Source: Aphanizomenon flos-aquae FACHB-1287 (lineage in GTDB: Bacteria; Cyanobacteriota; Cyanobacteriia; Cyanobacteriales; Nostocaceae). Taken from it: 64,000 nucleotides of DNA. Below, in pieces: positions 55,594-64,000 of the stretch (its first letter is position 1; every line of letters begins with the position of its first letter). Under the pieces are notes generated by a model that had not been told where the DNA came from, ran no database searches, and saw only the letters and a list, made by a program, of their open reading frames with translations. The stretch covers positions 124,001-188,000 of the forward strand of contig NZ_JACJTO010000001.1 in assembly GCF_014698755.1 (NCBI RefSeq), read 5' to 3'. A program made the translations under genes and the position numbers.

Positions 55594-57186
55594 ATGAACA
55601 AAAATTGGCTAATTTTTTGGAGTTTAGGTTTCTCTTGCTTGACTTTACCGGTCTTTGCTGGTAATAAGCTGGCGAACTTTCTAGATACTAACGGTATTGA
55701 TGCGCTGAAACTACATCAAGCTCCCTATAATTTAACTGGGCGGAAAATTGCCATTGGTCAAGTGGAAATTGGTCGTCCGGGAATGTTTGGCTGGGATAAG
55801 GCCGTGTCTAAGAATCGGTCTGTATCTCCATTAGCAGTGTTTTTACGCAATGCTCCCGCTAAATCAAATATTGGTGTTGATCCTCATGCCTATAATGTTT
55901 CAGGTGTCATGGTAAGTCAAGATAAGGCTTTTCCCGGTGTCGCACCCAACGCGCGACTATATTCTTCTGCTGTAGGATCGGTAAAAAAAATAGGACAACC
56001 AGAGGAGTGTTTATCAGCACAACACATTGCATTGCAAAATGGTGGTGATGTGCGAGCGATTAATTTTAGTTTTGGTGAACCTCTTGATCGTGATCCCCGA
56101 CCAGAAGCTATATTAGATGGTAATGCTTTACTAACATTATGTATTGACTGGTCTAGCAGTGTTCATGATGTTGTGTATAGCATTGCAGGTAATCAAGGTA
56201 AAGGTGGGATTCCCATTCCTACAGATAATTTTAACGCAATTAATGTGGCTTTTTCCTCAGAACAAAAGGGAATTTTTAATAAGGTTCACGTTTCTAATTT
56301 AACAAGTGCAAATCAAGCTATAGAAAATCGTTTAGCTGGTAAAGAATTTAATCTTGCTGGGAGAAGTGCAATTAGTTTAGTTGCTCCCGGTACTAATCTT
56401 CCTTTACTTAATCCTGATGGTAAATTAAATAAATCTACAGGTACGAGTTTTGCTGCACCACAAGTTACTGCTACTGTAGCATTATTACAGGAATTTGTAG
56501 ATAAACAATTGCGAACTAAACAACCACATTGGACTATTAATGCTCGTCGTCATCAAGTTATGAAAGCAATATTGCTCAATTCAGCCGACAAAATTAAAGA
56601 TAGTGGTGAAGGTTTACGGTTGGGAATGACGAGAACTTTAATTGATAAACAAAATCTAGATTGGTTAGCAACGGCCGCTTATAAAAATGCCAAAATTCCT
56701 CTAGATGCTCAAATGGGAGCAGGTCATCTAAATGCTTTTCGAGCTTATCAACAATTGAATGGTGGTGAGTGGAAACCTACGTTAACAGTTCCGCCAATTG
56801 GTTGGGATTATGGGATAATTAATACTAATTCTTCTCAAGAATATGCTTTAGAAAAGAGTTTGAAAAAAAATAGTTTTGTGGCTATTACTTTAAGTTGGGA
56901 TCGTTTGGTAGAATTGAATGATAAAAACAATAATCAGCAATATGATCTAGATGAAACATTTGTAAATAAAGGATTAAATGATCTTGATGTTTATTTAGTT
57001 CAGGAAAATGGCAAAAATGATCAAGTAGTGGTTTGCGCTTCTATGAGTGAACTTGATAGTATTGAACATATTTTTTGCCCAGTCCCCACTCATGGTAATT
57101 ATAAAATTCGGGTACAATTTAAGAAACAGATTAATAAACCCACTCAATCTTATGCTTTGGCTTGGTGGACTGTACCGGAAAGATGA
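55594..57186 (+). CDS. Secreted subtilase-fold (S8) protein with atypical catalytic triad
   Basis: From ATG 55594 the protein has 530 residues with a signal peptide (MNKNWLIFWSLGFSCLTLPV, cleavage near VFA|GNK); GTG 55570 would add eight. The subtilase domain (about 35-380) has the nucleophile GTSFAAPQVTATVALLQ, the oxyanion Asn in YSIAGNQGKGG and the His region VDPHAYNVSGVM before GVAPNARLYSS. Where the catalytic Asp is expected (IDTG), the sequence reads GQVEIGRPG, a Glu. A C-terminal ~130-residue strand-rich domain follows (residues ~400-530). It is probably periplasmic; whether it is an active protease is uncertain. Confidence 0.82.
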   Translation: MNKNWLIFWSLGFSCLTLPVFAGNKLANFLDTNGIDALKLHQAPYNLTGRKIAIGQVEIGRPGMFGWDKAVSKNRSVSPLAVFLRNAPAKSNIGVDPHAYNVSGVMVSQDKAFPGVAPNARLYSSAVGSVKKIGQPEECLSAQHIALQNGGDVRAINFSFGEPLDRDPRPEAILDGNALLTLCIDWSSSVHDVVYSIAGNQGKGGIPIPTDNFNAINVAFSSEQKGIFNKVHVSNLTSANQAIENRLAGKEFNLAGRSAISLVAPGTNLPLLNPDGKLNKSTGTSFAAPQVTATVALLQEFVDKQLRTKQPHWTINARRHQVMKAILLNSADKIKDSGEGLRLGMTRTLIDKQNLDWLATAAYKNAKIPLDAQMGAGHLNAFRAYQQLNGGEWKPTLTVPPIGWDYGIINTNSSQEYALEKSLKKNSFVAITLSWDRLVELNDKNNNQQYDLDETFVNKGLNDLDVYLVQENGKNDQVVVCASMSELDSIEHIFCPVPTHGNYKIRVQFKKQINKPTQSYALAWWTVPER

Positions 57187-57231
57187 TATAGCAGATGATA
57201 GAGTGAAAATTGTCGGTAAAAGTAAATAAGT

Positions 57232-58002
57232 ATGACAGGAAATATTGATATAAAAACCAGTGATAACAACCTAATTATCGTATTAGTAGAACCAGCCGGA
57301 CCATTGAATGTCGGTTCAGTAGCCAGAGTTATGAAAAATTTTGGCCTATCTAAATTAATATTAGTCAATCCTCAATGCGATCGCTCATCTCTTGATGCTA
57401 TAAAAATGGCAGTTCATGGCCAAGATATTTTAGAATCTGCTATCATAGTAGATACATTACCACAAGCATTACAAGGCTGTGTCCGCGCCATTGCCACCAT
57501 TGGCCGGGATTACAGTGGAGGAATGCCTTTAGAAACTCCCCGTACCGCTTTACCCTGGTTATTAGAGGAAATCCGCAAGCCTGTAGCCTTAATTTTTGGT
57601 AGAGAAGATAGGGGCTTAACCAATGAAGAGTTAAATTATGCCCATAGATTAGTTTTTATTCCTACCAATCCAGAATATCCATCTTTGAATTTAGCTACAG
57701 CGGTTTCTATTTGTTGTTATGAATTGTCACAATCTACAGAGTTATTTATAAATAAAAATATACCCGCTTCAGAAATCGCCCCGTTAGATGCTATGGAAGC
57801 TTACTATCAACAATTAGAGTCTTTATTGCTTTCGATAGGTTATCTTTATCCCCATACCGCAGCTAGTCGTATGGAAAAATTCCGCTATTTGTATAACCGC
57901 GCTTACCTACAAATGGAGGAAGTAGGAATGTTACGCGGGATTTTACGACAGGTAGAATGGGCAATTAATAGGGAAAAACCCGAAAAACCCGAATCTACCT
58001 AG
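57232..58002 (+). CDS. SPOUT-fold RNA 2'-O-methyltransferase (TrmJ-like)
   Basis: This 256-residue protein has the SPOUT signatures VLVEPAGPLNVGSVARVMKNFG (motif 1), LIFGREDRGLTNEELNYAH (motif 2) and YPSLNLATAVSICCYEL (motif 3), the last two forming the AdoMet-binding trefoil knot. The C-terminal extension with RMEKFRYLYNRAYLQMEEVGMLRGILRQVEWAIN matches the TrmJ/group 1 TrmH-family pattern, which acts on tRNA position 32 in E. coli. The start ATG is 45 bp after the protease stop. Confidence 0.93.
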   Translation: MTGNIDIKTSDNNLIIVLVEPAGPLNVGSVARVMKNFGLSKLILVNPQCDRSSLDAIKMAVHGQDILESAIIVDTLPQALQGCVRAIATIGRDYSGGMPLETPRTALPWLLEEIRKPVALIFGREDRGLTNEELNYAHRLVFIPTNPEYPSLNLATAVSICCYELSQSTELFINKNIPASEIAPLDAMEAYYQQLESLLLSIGYLYPHTAASRMEKFRYLYNRAYLQMEEVGMLRGILRQVEWAINREKPEKPEST

Positions 58003-58035
58003 AGCTTACTCAACGGTGACAAGCCAAAATTGAAA

Positions 58036-58117
58036 TGCGGAACCCGGGACTTGAACCCGGAAGCCTTGCGGCACTAGAACCTGAATCTAGCGCGTCTGCC
58101 AATTCCGCCAGTTCCGC
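58036..58117 (-). tRNA. tRNA-Leu (anticodon CAG)
   Basis: The minus strand gives an 82-nt class II tRNA: acceptor GCGGAAC/GTTCCGC, D arm with GGCGGAATTGGCAGACGC, anticodon stem CTAGA/TCTAG with loop TTCAGGT (anticodon CAG), a long variable arm (TGCCGCAAGGCTT) and T arm CCGGG-TTCAAGT-CCCGG. The discriminator is A. The long variable arm and CAG anticodon define it as tRNA-Leu reading CUG. Confidence 0.95.
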
Positions 58118-58388
58118 TGGAATTAAATTCTATCTACATTTTCTCATTATTACTTAATCATTTTTACTTGTCAAGAAAAAATTTGCCAGAATTGGAAACG
58201 GGGCAATTTTTAAATTTTGCTCACATTTAGCCAATCCCCATTTTTCCAATCAAGCTGGCATACTGCATGATAGAATCTAACGACTTTATGGTATTTGACA
58301 ACTGAGAAGAAAATCTTCCGGCTTTTGGCTAGAGGATTGTCAACATAGAATCAAAACCAACATCAAACCTTTATAATTACTTACTTTT

Positions 58389-58394
58389 GGAGGT
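58389..58394 (+). promoter_or_regulatory. Shine-Dalgarno site pointing to an ATT start for murA
   Basis: GGAGGT lies 6 bp before ATT 58401, which is in frame with murA. No other strong Shine-Dalgarno sequence lies near the TTG at 58461. Confidence 0.7.
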
Positions 58395-58400
58395 AGGCTT

Positions 58401-59780
58401 ATTAATCCCCCTAGCAGCTTACCAGATGCCAAATCTTCACTAGAAACAGACTCCTCAGTCTTGCAAATCTCTGGAGGGCATCCTTTGGCGGGTCATGTAA
58501 CAATTAGCGGGGCTAAGAACTCCGCACTAGTAATCATGGCTGGAACTTTCCTATGTTCCGGCGATTGTCGGATTCGTAACGTTCCCTTATTAGCGGACGT
58601 AAATCGGATGGGGCAAGTTTTATCGGCTTTAGGATTGCGTTTAAATAGAGATGGGGATATTTTAGATGTAGATGCACGAGAAATTACTTCATCTAAAGCT
58701 CCTTATGAACTAGTTACCCAACTGCGAGCCAGCTTCTTTGCTATTGGTCCAATTTTAGCTCGATTGGGAGTAGCACAAATGCCCCTACCAGGGGGTTGTG
58801 CCATTGGGGCTAGACCCGTAGATTTGCACGTCAGAGGACTGCAAGCCATGGGTGCGGAGGTGCAAATTGAACATGGTATTTGTAATGCTCATGTTCCCGG
58901 AAATAATGGTAGATTAAGAGGCGCGAAGATATACTTAGATACTCCCAGTGTCGGCGCGACAGAAACCTTGATGATGGCTGCTACCCTAGCAGACGGGGAA
59001 ACTATCATTGATAATGCCGCTAGAGAGCCAGAAGTAGTAGATTTAGCTAACTTCTGTAACTCAATGGGAGCAAAAATTCAAGGCGCGGGAACAAGTACAA
59101 TTACTATAGTTGGTGTTTCTAAATTACACTCAACTGATTATACCATTATTCCTGATCGGATTGAGACCGGGACATTTTTAATTGCTGGAGCAATTACCCG
59201 TTCTGAACTGCTTCTATCCCCAGTCGCACCCGCTCATTTAATCCCTGTCATAGCTAAATTGCAGGAAATTGGCGTATCAATTATTGAGGAAGCCAAAGAC
59301 TGTTTACGGATTTTACCAGCGAAAACTCTCAAGGCTATAAATATTGATACCTTGCCCCATCCTGGGTTTCCTACGGATATGCAAGCGCCTTTTATGGCTT
59401 TACTGGCTGTAGCAGAAGGTGACAGTATTATTAATGAATCGGTCTTTGAAAATCGCTTGCGTCACGCCTCCGAGTTGAATCGCTTGGGTGCTGATATCCG
59501 TGTTAAAGGTAATACTGCTTTTGTGCGAGGAGTGCCAATTTTATCGGGCGCGCCAGTCATAGGTACAGATTTAAGAGCTTCCGCGGCTTTAGTTATAGCA
59601 GGATTGGCAGCGACAGGAACAACCACTGTTCAAGGATTGCATCATTTAGATCGAGGTTATGATCGTCTTGATATGAAGTTGCAGCAATTAGGAGCAAAAA
59701 TTATCCGTGTGAATGAAGCATCAAAAGATGCAAATTTACTTAGCAATACAACTAATCCTCCAGCCTCAGTTTCTATCTAA
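58401..59780 (+). CDS. murA: UDP-N-acetylglucosamine 1-carboxyvinyltransferase
   Basis: MurA adds enolpyruvate to UDP-GlcNAc, the first committed step of peptidoglycan synthesis. The frame has no ATG or GTG at its beginning; a caller would start at TTG 58461 (439 aa). However, the frame is open upstream to ATT 58401, which has GGAGGT 6 bp before it, giving 459 residues starting (M)[20 protein letters not shown]. Motifs include [14 protein letters not shown], the catalytic Cys in [15 protein letters not shown] and [16 protein letters not shown]. The upstream region 58118-58400 holds only the promoter. Product identity is certain; the ATT start is inferred. Confidence 0.93.
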   Translation: MNPPSSLPDAKSSLETDSSVLQISGGHPLAGHVTISGAKNSALVIMAGTFLCSGDCRIRNVPLLADVNRMGQVLSALGLRLNRDGDILDVDAREITSSKAPYELVTQLRASFFAIGPILARLGVAQMPLPGGCAIGARPVDLHVRGLQAMGAEVQIEHGICNAHVPGNNGRLRGAKIYLDTPSVGATETLMMAATLADGETIIDNAAREPEVVDLANFCNSMGAKIQGAGTSTITIVGVSKLHSTDYTIIPDRIETGTFLIAGAITRSELLLSPVAPAHLIPVIAKLQEIGVSIIEEAKDCLRILPAKTLKAINIDTLPHPGFPTDMQAPFMALLAVAEGDSIINESVFENRLRHASELNRLGADIRVKGNTAFVRGVPILSGAPVIGTDLRASAALVIAGLAATGTTTVQGLHHLDRGYDRLDMKLQQLGAKIIRVNEASKDANLLSNTTNPPASVSI

Positions 59781-59806
59781 AGTTCGAGGATTTTGTTTTT
59801 GTTAAC

Positions 59807-59845
59807 TTAATGGCGATTATTTGGATTTATTGATATCGCCATTAA
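59807..59845 (+). terminator. Perfect 11-bp hairpin after murA
   Basis: TTAATGGCGAT (59807-59817) pairs exactly with ATCGCCATTAA (59835-59845) around a 17-nt loop, 27 bp after the murA stop. The tail CTTTCTTG is weakly T-rich. A third ATCGCCATTA lies at 59886-59895. It is plausibly the murA terminator. Confidence 0.5.
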
Positions 59846-59879
59846 CTTTCTTGAAATTCCCATTAATCTGTAGTAAAAT

Positions 59880-60310
59880 CAATATATCGCCATTACTGTA
59901 AACAATGGTTATATTTTCAGAAACTCTGGAATAAGCGTACTTACCAAATTCCTAAAATATTTCCTAATCAAAACTTAGACAACTTAGTAATTTGTGTAAC
60001 TGGAATTGGTGTTACAAAAGATTTTAATGCTTTAATAGTCAATACACTTTCTGATGTTCAATTACAAGCAAATGGTCAATGTTTCCCTTTGTATACCTAC
60101 GAAAAACAAAGCGAACTAGGATAACTATTTGCAACAGCAACCACAGAACAATACACCAAAAAAGAAAACATTCCCGATTAATGACCCTAACCATTGGTCA
60201 GAAAATCCCCGTTATATAGTGGATTTAGTTAAAAGGATAGTGAGAGTCAGCTTAGAAACCGTGAGAATAGTTAAAAGTTTACCAGCATTGAATGAGATAT
60301 AGCCATTCCC
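59880..60310 (+). pseudogene. Broken 3'-end copy of a type ISP restriction-modification gene
   Basis: The plus strand reads IYRHYCKQWLYF and TYQIPKIFPNQNLDNLVICV, matching the C-terminal part of the enzyme at 249-5579 (IYRPYCKNWVYF, TYQLPRIFPNQNLENLVICV). It ends with the same NDPNHWSENPRYIV ... LPALNEI and TAG at 60300-60302. An in-frame TAA near 60122 arises from TCA by one base. About 330 codons are deleted at a junction near 60177 sharing the dinucleotide AT. The last 134 bp (60177-60310) have one mismatch to 241-374; 60080-60176 has about five in 97; the earlier part is much more diverged. It is not functional. Confidence 0.92.
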
Positions 60311-63300
60311 TTAAAATCTCTGTTCAAACTCAACCACAGCCCGAGTATCATCTGTTAAATTAGTAGAAGAACGGGCACGAAATTCATTATTTATGCGGTA
60401 ATTAAGACCCCATTGTAAAGGATCATCTGCTGTTATAATCTTAATAGTAGAAACGGAAAACTTTGAAGAAAGATCAATTCCTGCTTCTAAAGCCAATTCC
60501 AAAGATGAATTACTTTTCCCTGCTTTCGGTCTTTGGGAAAGAATAGTAGGAAATATCCGCAATTCACTTAAACCAAAAGCATCACCAATTTCATTAAATG
60601 CACCTTGGAAATTACTAAAAACAGCCGAACCAGCGATATTCATTAAACCCAATTGAATATCACCACGTTCTTTATTATCAATAAGACCACCTCCTAATAA
60701 GGTAACAATTTGTGTTTCTGAACGAGAAGGATTACTTTTTAGTCGTAAATTATCATTGATTTGACTAGCTAAACCATCGATACTAGCTTCTACTCGAACC
60801 GTGTCTAAACCTGATAAACCTGTAGAACCTTGTCTACTAAGATCACTATTTTGAGTAATATCTAGAACTTTAGCAAATAAACGAATATCTAAATTAGGGT
60901 CACGAGGTTGACGAGGACTAAAAGTAGCGGTATGTTGATAACCACGGGACAAATTTAACTGGGTAGTGAACAAATTTACCGCACCTCTGGTTAATTTGAT
61001 AGTTCCGTCTGGTACGGGGTTAGTTAAAGAACCGTTAACAATTATATCTCCAGAAGCTTGAAAATCAAACACTGGTGGTTTAGAAATTTGTATATTTTTT
61101 CCCAGTGTTAATTTTAAATTATTTAACGTGGTACTTGCATTTTCTGTATCTGTTTTATTTTGATTATTAACTTTAGCAGATGATGAATTATTCTCTTCAG
61201 GGTCTGGTAAGGATACTTTACCATTAAATAATTCTATATCACCACTAATTATTGGTTTAAGAAGAGAACCAGTAATTTTTAAATCACCATTAGCACTTCC
61301 TTGATATAATGCTTTCAGGTTTAAAACTAATTGTTGTAAATTAACAGTTAGGGGAGTATCTGTTTTCATGTCTTGACTATTGAAAATTGGGAGTTCTCCT
61401 ATAGCTGTGATATTACCAGCACTAAATTGACCTCCAAGACTTTCTACAATCACACTGGTTAAATCAAATTTGGCATTACCCGTCACATTAGTTAATTTTT
61501 CCGGTAATGCTTGAGCTCTAAATGTAGCATTATCAAGACTAGCAGTTCCTTTAACTAAAGGTTGTTTTTGAGTTCCTCGAACTTTTAAATCTAATTCTCC
61601 CTTTCCATTTTCAAAAGCTATCTCATTAGTAAAGAAATTTAAAAGTGTCAAACCTTCGTTTTTAACTTTAATATCTAAGGTAATTTGATTACTGTCTGAT
61701 TTTTGAATTGCAAAGGGTAATGGGTAGGGAATACTACCATTAATATTTGCAGGTTCAGTACCAACCCCTAGTAACTGACTATCAAAGTTTAAACGTCCGT
61801 TGTTATAACCGAAACTAGCATTAAGTGATTCTATTGATTTTCTATCGATTGTTCCTTCTGTAATGTTTAATACCCCCTTCGCTTGAGGACTATTGATACT
61901 CCCCGCTATTGCTGCGGTAATATTTAATTTACCTGTAATTCCCACGGGGAGTTTTACTAAATTACTTAAGCGTTGAAGGGGAAAATTTTCAATACTGAGT
62001 TGACCTGATTGTTCTTGACTACCAATATTACCTTTATAGCTAAGTATTGTCTCCTGTGATTGAATTTGTAAAGGTAAAAAACGGAAAGTTCCTGCTTCAA
62101 AACTACCTTTAACTATGACTTTTTCCGCAGCATAAAAGTGGGTTGGTTCTGTTGGTTTCCCCCAAGTAAAGTCTTCTCCTTGGAGGTTAAATTTTATCCT
62201 GGGTTCGTTCGTTGTAGCAGTGTTAATAAATATTCTACCATTCAAAATCCCTTTTAAGTCTCTCAAATCTGGTATAGGTTTAGCTGCTAACCGTTTTTGC
62301 TGTTGACTAGTTAACAGGGCATCAATTTCTGATAACCTTTGGATTTGGGTCAATAAAGGCTCTAAAGGTAATCCTTGGGAGTTGGTGGTTAAATCCGCAG
62401 ATTTTCCGTATTTGGGTGCTTTTAAACCCCGTTGGAAGTCTTGAATATCAAAGATTTGAGCGACTGTGAGCAGGTTTTGAATATTGCCTTTGTCAATGTT
62501 TATTACTGCCCGTAGTTGGGGTTGTTTTACCCACGGTTTAATGATATTCGCGTCCCCGCTGTATCTACTTACACCTCTGCGAAAGTCGCTATTAATAAAG
62601 ACTAATGTATTATTATCATAGCGGATTTCAGAAGTAAAGCGATCGCCTTTAATCCGCCCAACTTCTGGTTGTTCAATGGCTATATTTGCCTTGGTAGCCA
62701 ATGTCTGCGAATTAAGTTGCAAATTTGCTGTTAATAATCCTCCCACTCCTCCCGGTCCTAAAGGAATATTAGCTGGTATTTTTACATTTAAAGCTGTTAA
62801 AGGGAAATTACTTACATTTATATTCCAGTCGGAGTCCGTTGCTGCACCTGATAATAATGCTTGTCGCCACTTAACTAAAAAGGATTTAGGACGATTATTA
62901 CCATCTAAATTAAATTCTATGCGTTCCTTTGTTCCTGCAATATCTAAACTTAACCCTTGACCCAATTTAGAATTAATGTTACCCGTTAATAACGGCTCAA
63001 AAGCAAATTTCTGAACTTGGAAATTCCGTAGCCCCAGCGTACCTGTAATATTTGGTGCGGTTGGTTTTCCTGTCACCTGTCCGTTAAAATCTAAGCCGCC
63101 AGCAATATTCACAGTATCAGGTAATTTAACTGGTAACTGTTGCAGACTATAATTTTTTGCCTGGATATTCAAATTTAATTCAGTGATTTCTGGGATACTT
63201 ACCTTTTTAGTATTAGCTAACAAATAACCTTTAGCTTGAAAGTCAGCGTTATTAGAACTATCAATAGTTAGCTTTTCTCCATTCCAACCAATATCAGCTT

Positions 63301-64000
63301 GAATAGGTGAATTAACACCTGGAAAACCTCGACTAAACCGGACTTGTCCCACCGCAGCCACATCTGCTAATTGCGGAGACGCTAAAATTCCCGCTACTTG
63401 CAACTTCCCTCCTAACTGTCCTTGTAGCTGCGGATTAAAAGGGTTTAATTTTAAACCTGAAGTAGCCAATAATGCTTGATAACGACCACCATTAAGTTGA
63501 ATATAAGAGGCAGTAAGCGCACCACTAGGTAATTTTAAACTGCCGTTGCCCTCTGCTTGAATTGTTTCTGGTTGAAATGACTCAACAGAACCCGCTACCT
63601 GGAATTGACCAGTGATTATACCCCGCATTTCTGGAGGCAATTTCTGCGTCTCCAGGAGTTTTGTTAAAGGTACATTATCCGCTTGAATTTTTGCCTGATA
63701 GAGCCCTTGGGCAACTTCAATATTAGCAGCTTTAATTCTCCCACCACCAACAGCCAGAAAGGCTTCACCGGTCGCAAATAAAGTTTTGATATTAAAATTT
63801 TCCCTATTACCGGCAATCATGAAATTACCTGTGAGGAGATTATTTAAAATTGGGTTAGCTTGTTTTAAAATAGTTCCTAAACGTAAATTATTTCCTGTTA
63901 ATGAAGCTATAAAATTTTGGTCTTTGAACTTAATTTGGGAAATATTAATTTTACCACCAGCAATGTTAACATTGGCATTTTCAGGAATAATTGTCTCTAG
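60311..64000 (-). CDS. TamB-like translocation/assembly protein (DUF490), C-terminal part
   Basis: The frame is open from the window edge at 64000 to the stop at 60311 (1229 codons visible), so the N terminus is outside; the ATG at 63820 is internal. The sequence is almost entirely repetitive beta-strand segments of the AsmA/TamB type (for example GTLGLRNFQVQKFAFEPLLTGN, GSLTNPVPDGTIKLTRGAVNLF) and ends with the DUF490 domain and a terminal Phe (VVEFEQRF). TamB-like proteins form a hydrophobic groove across the periplasm that transfers lipids or assists outer-membrane protein insertion. The protein is anchored at its N terminus, not seen here. Confidence 0.9.
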   Translation of the reverse strand, partial: LETIIPENANVNIAGGKINISQIKFKDQNFIASLTGNNLRLGTILKQANPILNNLLTGNFMIAGNRENFNIKTLFATGEAFLAVGGGRIKAANIEVAQGLYQAKIQADNVPLTKLLETQKLPPEMRGIITGQFQVAGSVESFQPETIQAEGNGSLKLPSGALTASYIQLNGGRYQALLATSGLKLNPFNPQLQGQLGGKLQVAGILASPQLADVAAVGQVRFSRGFPGVNSPIQADIGWNGEKLTIDSSNNADFQAKGYLLANTKKVSIPEITELNLNIQAKNYSLQQLPVKLPDTVNIAGGLDFNGQVTGKPTAPNITGTLGLRNFQVQKFAFEPLLTGNINSKLGQGLSLDIAGTKERIEFNLDGNNRPKSFLVKWRQALLSGAATDSDWNINVSNFPLTALNVKIPANIPLGPGGVGGLLTANLQLNSQTLATKANIAIEQPEVGRIKGDRFTSEIRYDNNTLVFINSDFRRGVSRYSGDANIIKPWVKQPQLRAVINIDKGNIQNLLTVAQIFDIQDFQRGLKAPKYGKSADLTTNSQGLPLEPLLTQIQRLSEIDALLTSQQQKRLAAKPIPDLRDLKGILNGRIFINTATTNEPRIKFNLQGEDFTWGKPTEPTHFYAAEKVIVKGSFEAGTFRFLPLQIQSQETILSYKGNIGSQEQSGQLSIENFPLQRLSNLVKLPVGITGKLNITAAIAGSINSPQAKGVLNITEGTIDRKSIESLNASFGYNNGRLNFDSQLLGVGTEPANINGSIPYPLPFAIQKSDSNQITLDIKVKNEGLTLLNFFTNEIAFENGKGELDLKVRGTQKQPLVKGTASLDNATFRAQALPEKLTNVTGNAKFDLTSVIVESLGGQFSAGNITAIGELPIFNSQDMKTDTPLTVNLQQLVLNLKALYQGSANGDLKITGSLLKPIISGDIELFNGKVSLPDPEENNSSSAKVNNQNKTDTENASTTLNNLKLTLGKNIQISKPPVFDFQASGDIIVNGSLTNPVPDGTIKLTRGAVNLFTTQLNLSRGYQHTATFSPRQPRDPNLDIRLFAKVLDITQNSDLSRQGSTGLSGLDTVRVEASIDGLASQINDNLRLKSNPSRSETQIVTLLGGGLIDNKERGDIQLGLMNIAGSAVFSNFQGAFNEIGDAFGLSELRIFPTILSQRPKAGKSNSSLELALEAGIDLSSKFSVSTIKIITADDPLQWGLNYRINNEFRARSSTNLTDDTRAVVEFEQRF

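Overview
This window is a chromosomal stretch of a filamentous, probably heterocyst-type cyanobacterium (Nostocales, Anabaena/Dolichospermum-like). The basis is AT-rich DNA; about 18 copies of the HIP1 octamer GCGATCGC, far more than chance allows in DNA of this composition; small photosystem genes (psbI, psaM); a PsbP-family protein; pcyA for bilin synthesis; two DevBC-type exporter loci; a protein with the Mo-dependent nitrogenase C-terminal domain; and heptamer tandem repeats and palindromic repeats typical of this group. The species assignment is inference.

Layout. 0-6 kb: tRNA-Ala(CGC), then a very large single-chain type ISP-like restriction-modification enzyme (minus strand) whose reading frame has absorbed four repeat insertions, one holding twelve 30-bp tandem units. 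6-13 kb: hisIE, hemL, a zinc-ribbon kinase with pentapeptide repeats, a devBC pair lacking devA, a SUI1-type factor and a YqaE/Pmp3 peptide. 13-30 kb: glgP, a periplasmic-binding-type protein, psbI, an LptD-like DUF3769 protein, a SagB-type oxidoreductase, a hydrolase, a second zinc-ribbon kinase, a phosphodiester glycosidase-like protein, moeA, an unknown gene pair, a ribulokinase-like FGGY kinase and psaM. 30-38.5 kb: TPR and conserved hypothetical genes, a GST, mnmA, the PsbP-like gene, maf, a convergent type II restriction-modification pair and pcyA. 39-43 kb: a complete devBCA operon. 43-50 kb: an empty 871-bp stretch, a nitrogenase C-terminal domain protein, a cupin, a broken Uma2-like remnant, NUDIX, DUF3531, TPR, an ABC ATPase, rsmG and ribF. 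50-52.5 kb: a two-gene ATPase plus PD-(D/E)XK nuclease cassette followed by a 91-bp MITE-like element. 52.6-64 kb: a MoxR ATPase, rsmH, rpe, an atypical subtilase, an rRNA/tRNA methyltransferase, tRNA-Leu(CAG), murA, a pseudogene and the C-terminal part of a TamB-like protein running off the window.

The window is mostly housekeeping and photosynthesis genes with three separate candidate DNA-defence loci inserted: the ISP-like enzyme, the type II pair, and the overlapping ATPase/nuclease pair. The last is the best candidate for an uncharacterised system. A broken copy of the ISP gene's 3' end lies about 60 kb from the intact gene in opposite orientation; its last 134 bp match with one visible mismatch, so the two could act as arms for inverting almost the whole window.

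Several small or difficult starts were resolved by eye: psbI (38 aa), psaM (31 aa), the 55-aa YqaE-like gene, pcyA (starts at 37777) and murA (probably a rare ATT start at 58401). Family assignments rest on recognition of motifs in the translated sequence; no database search was run.
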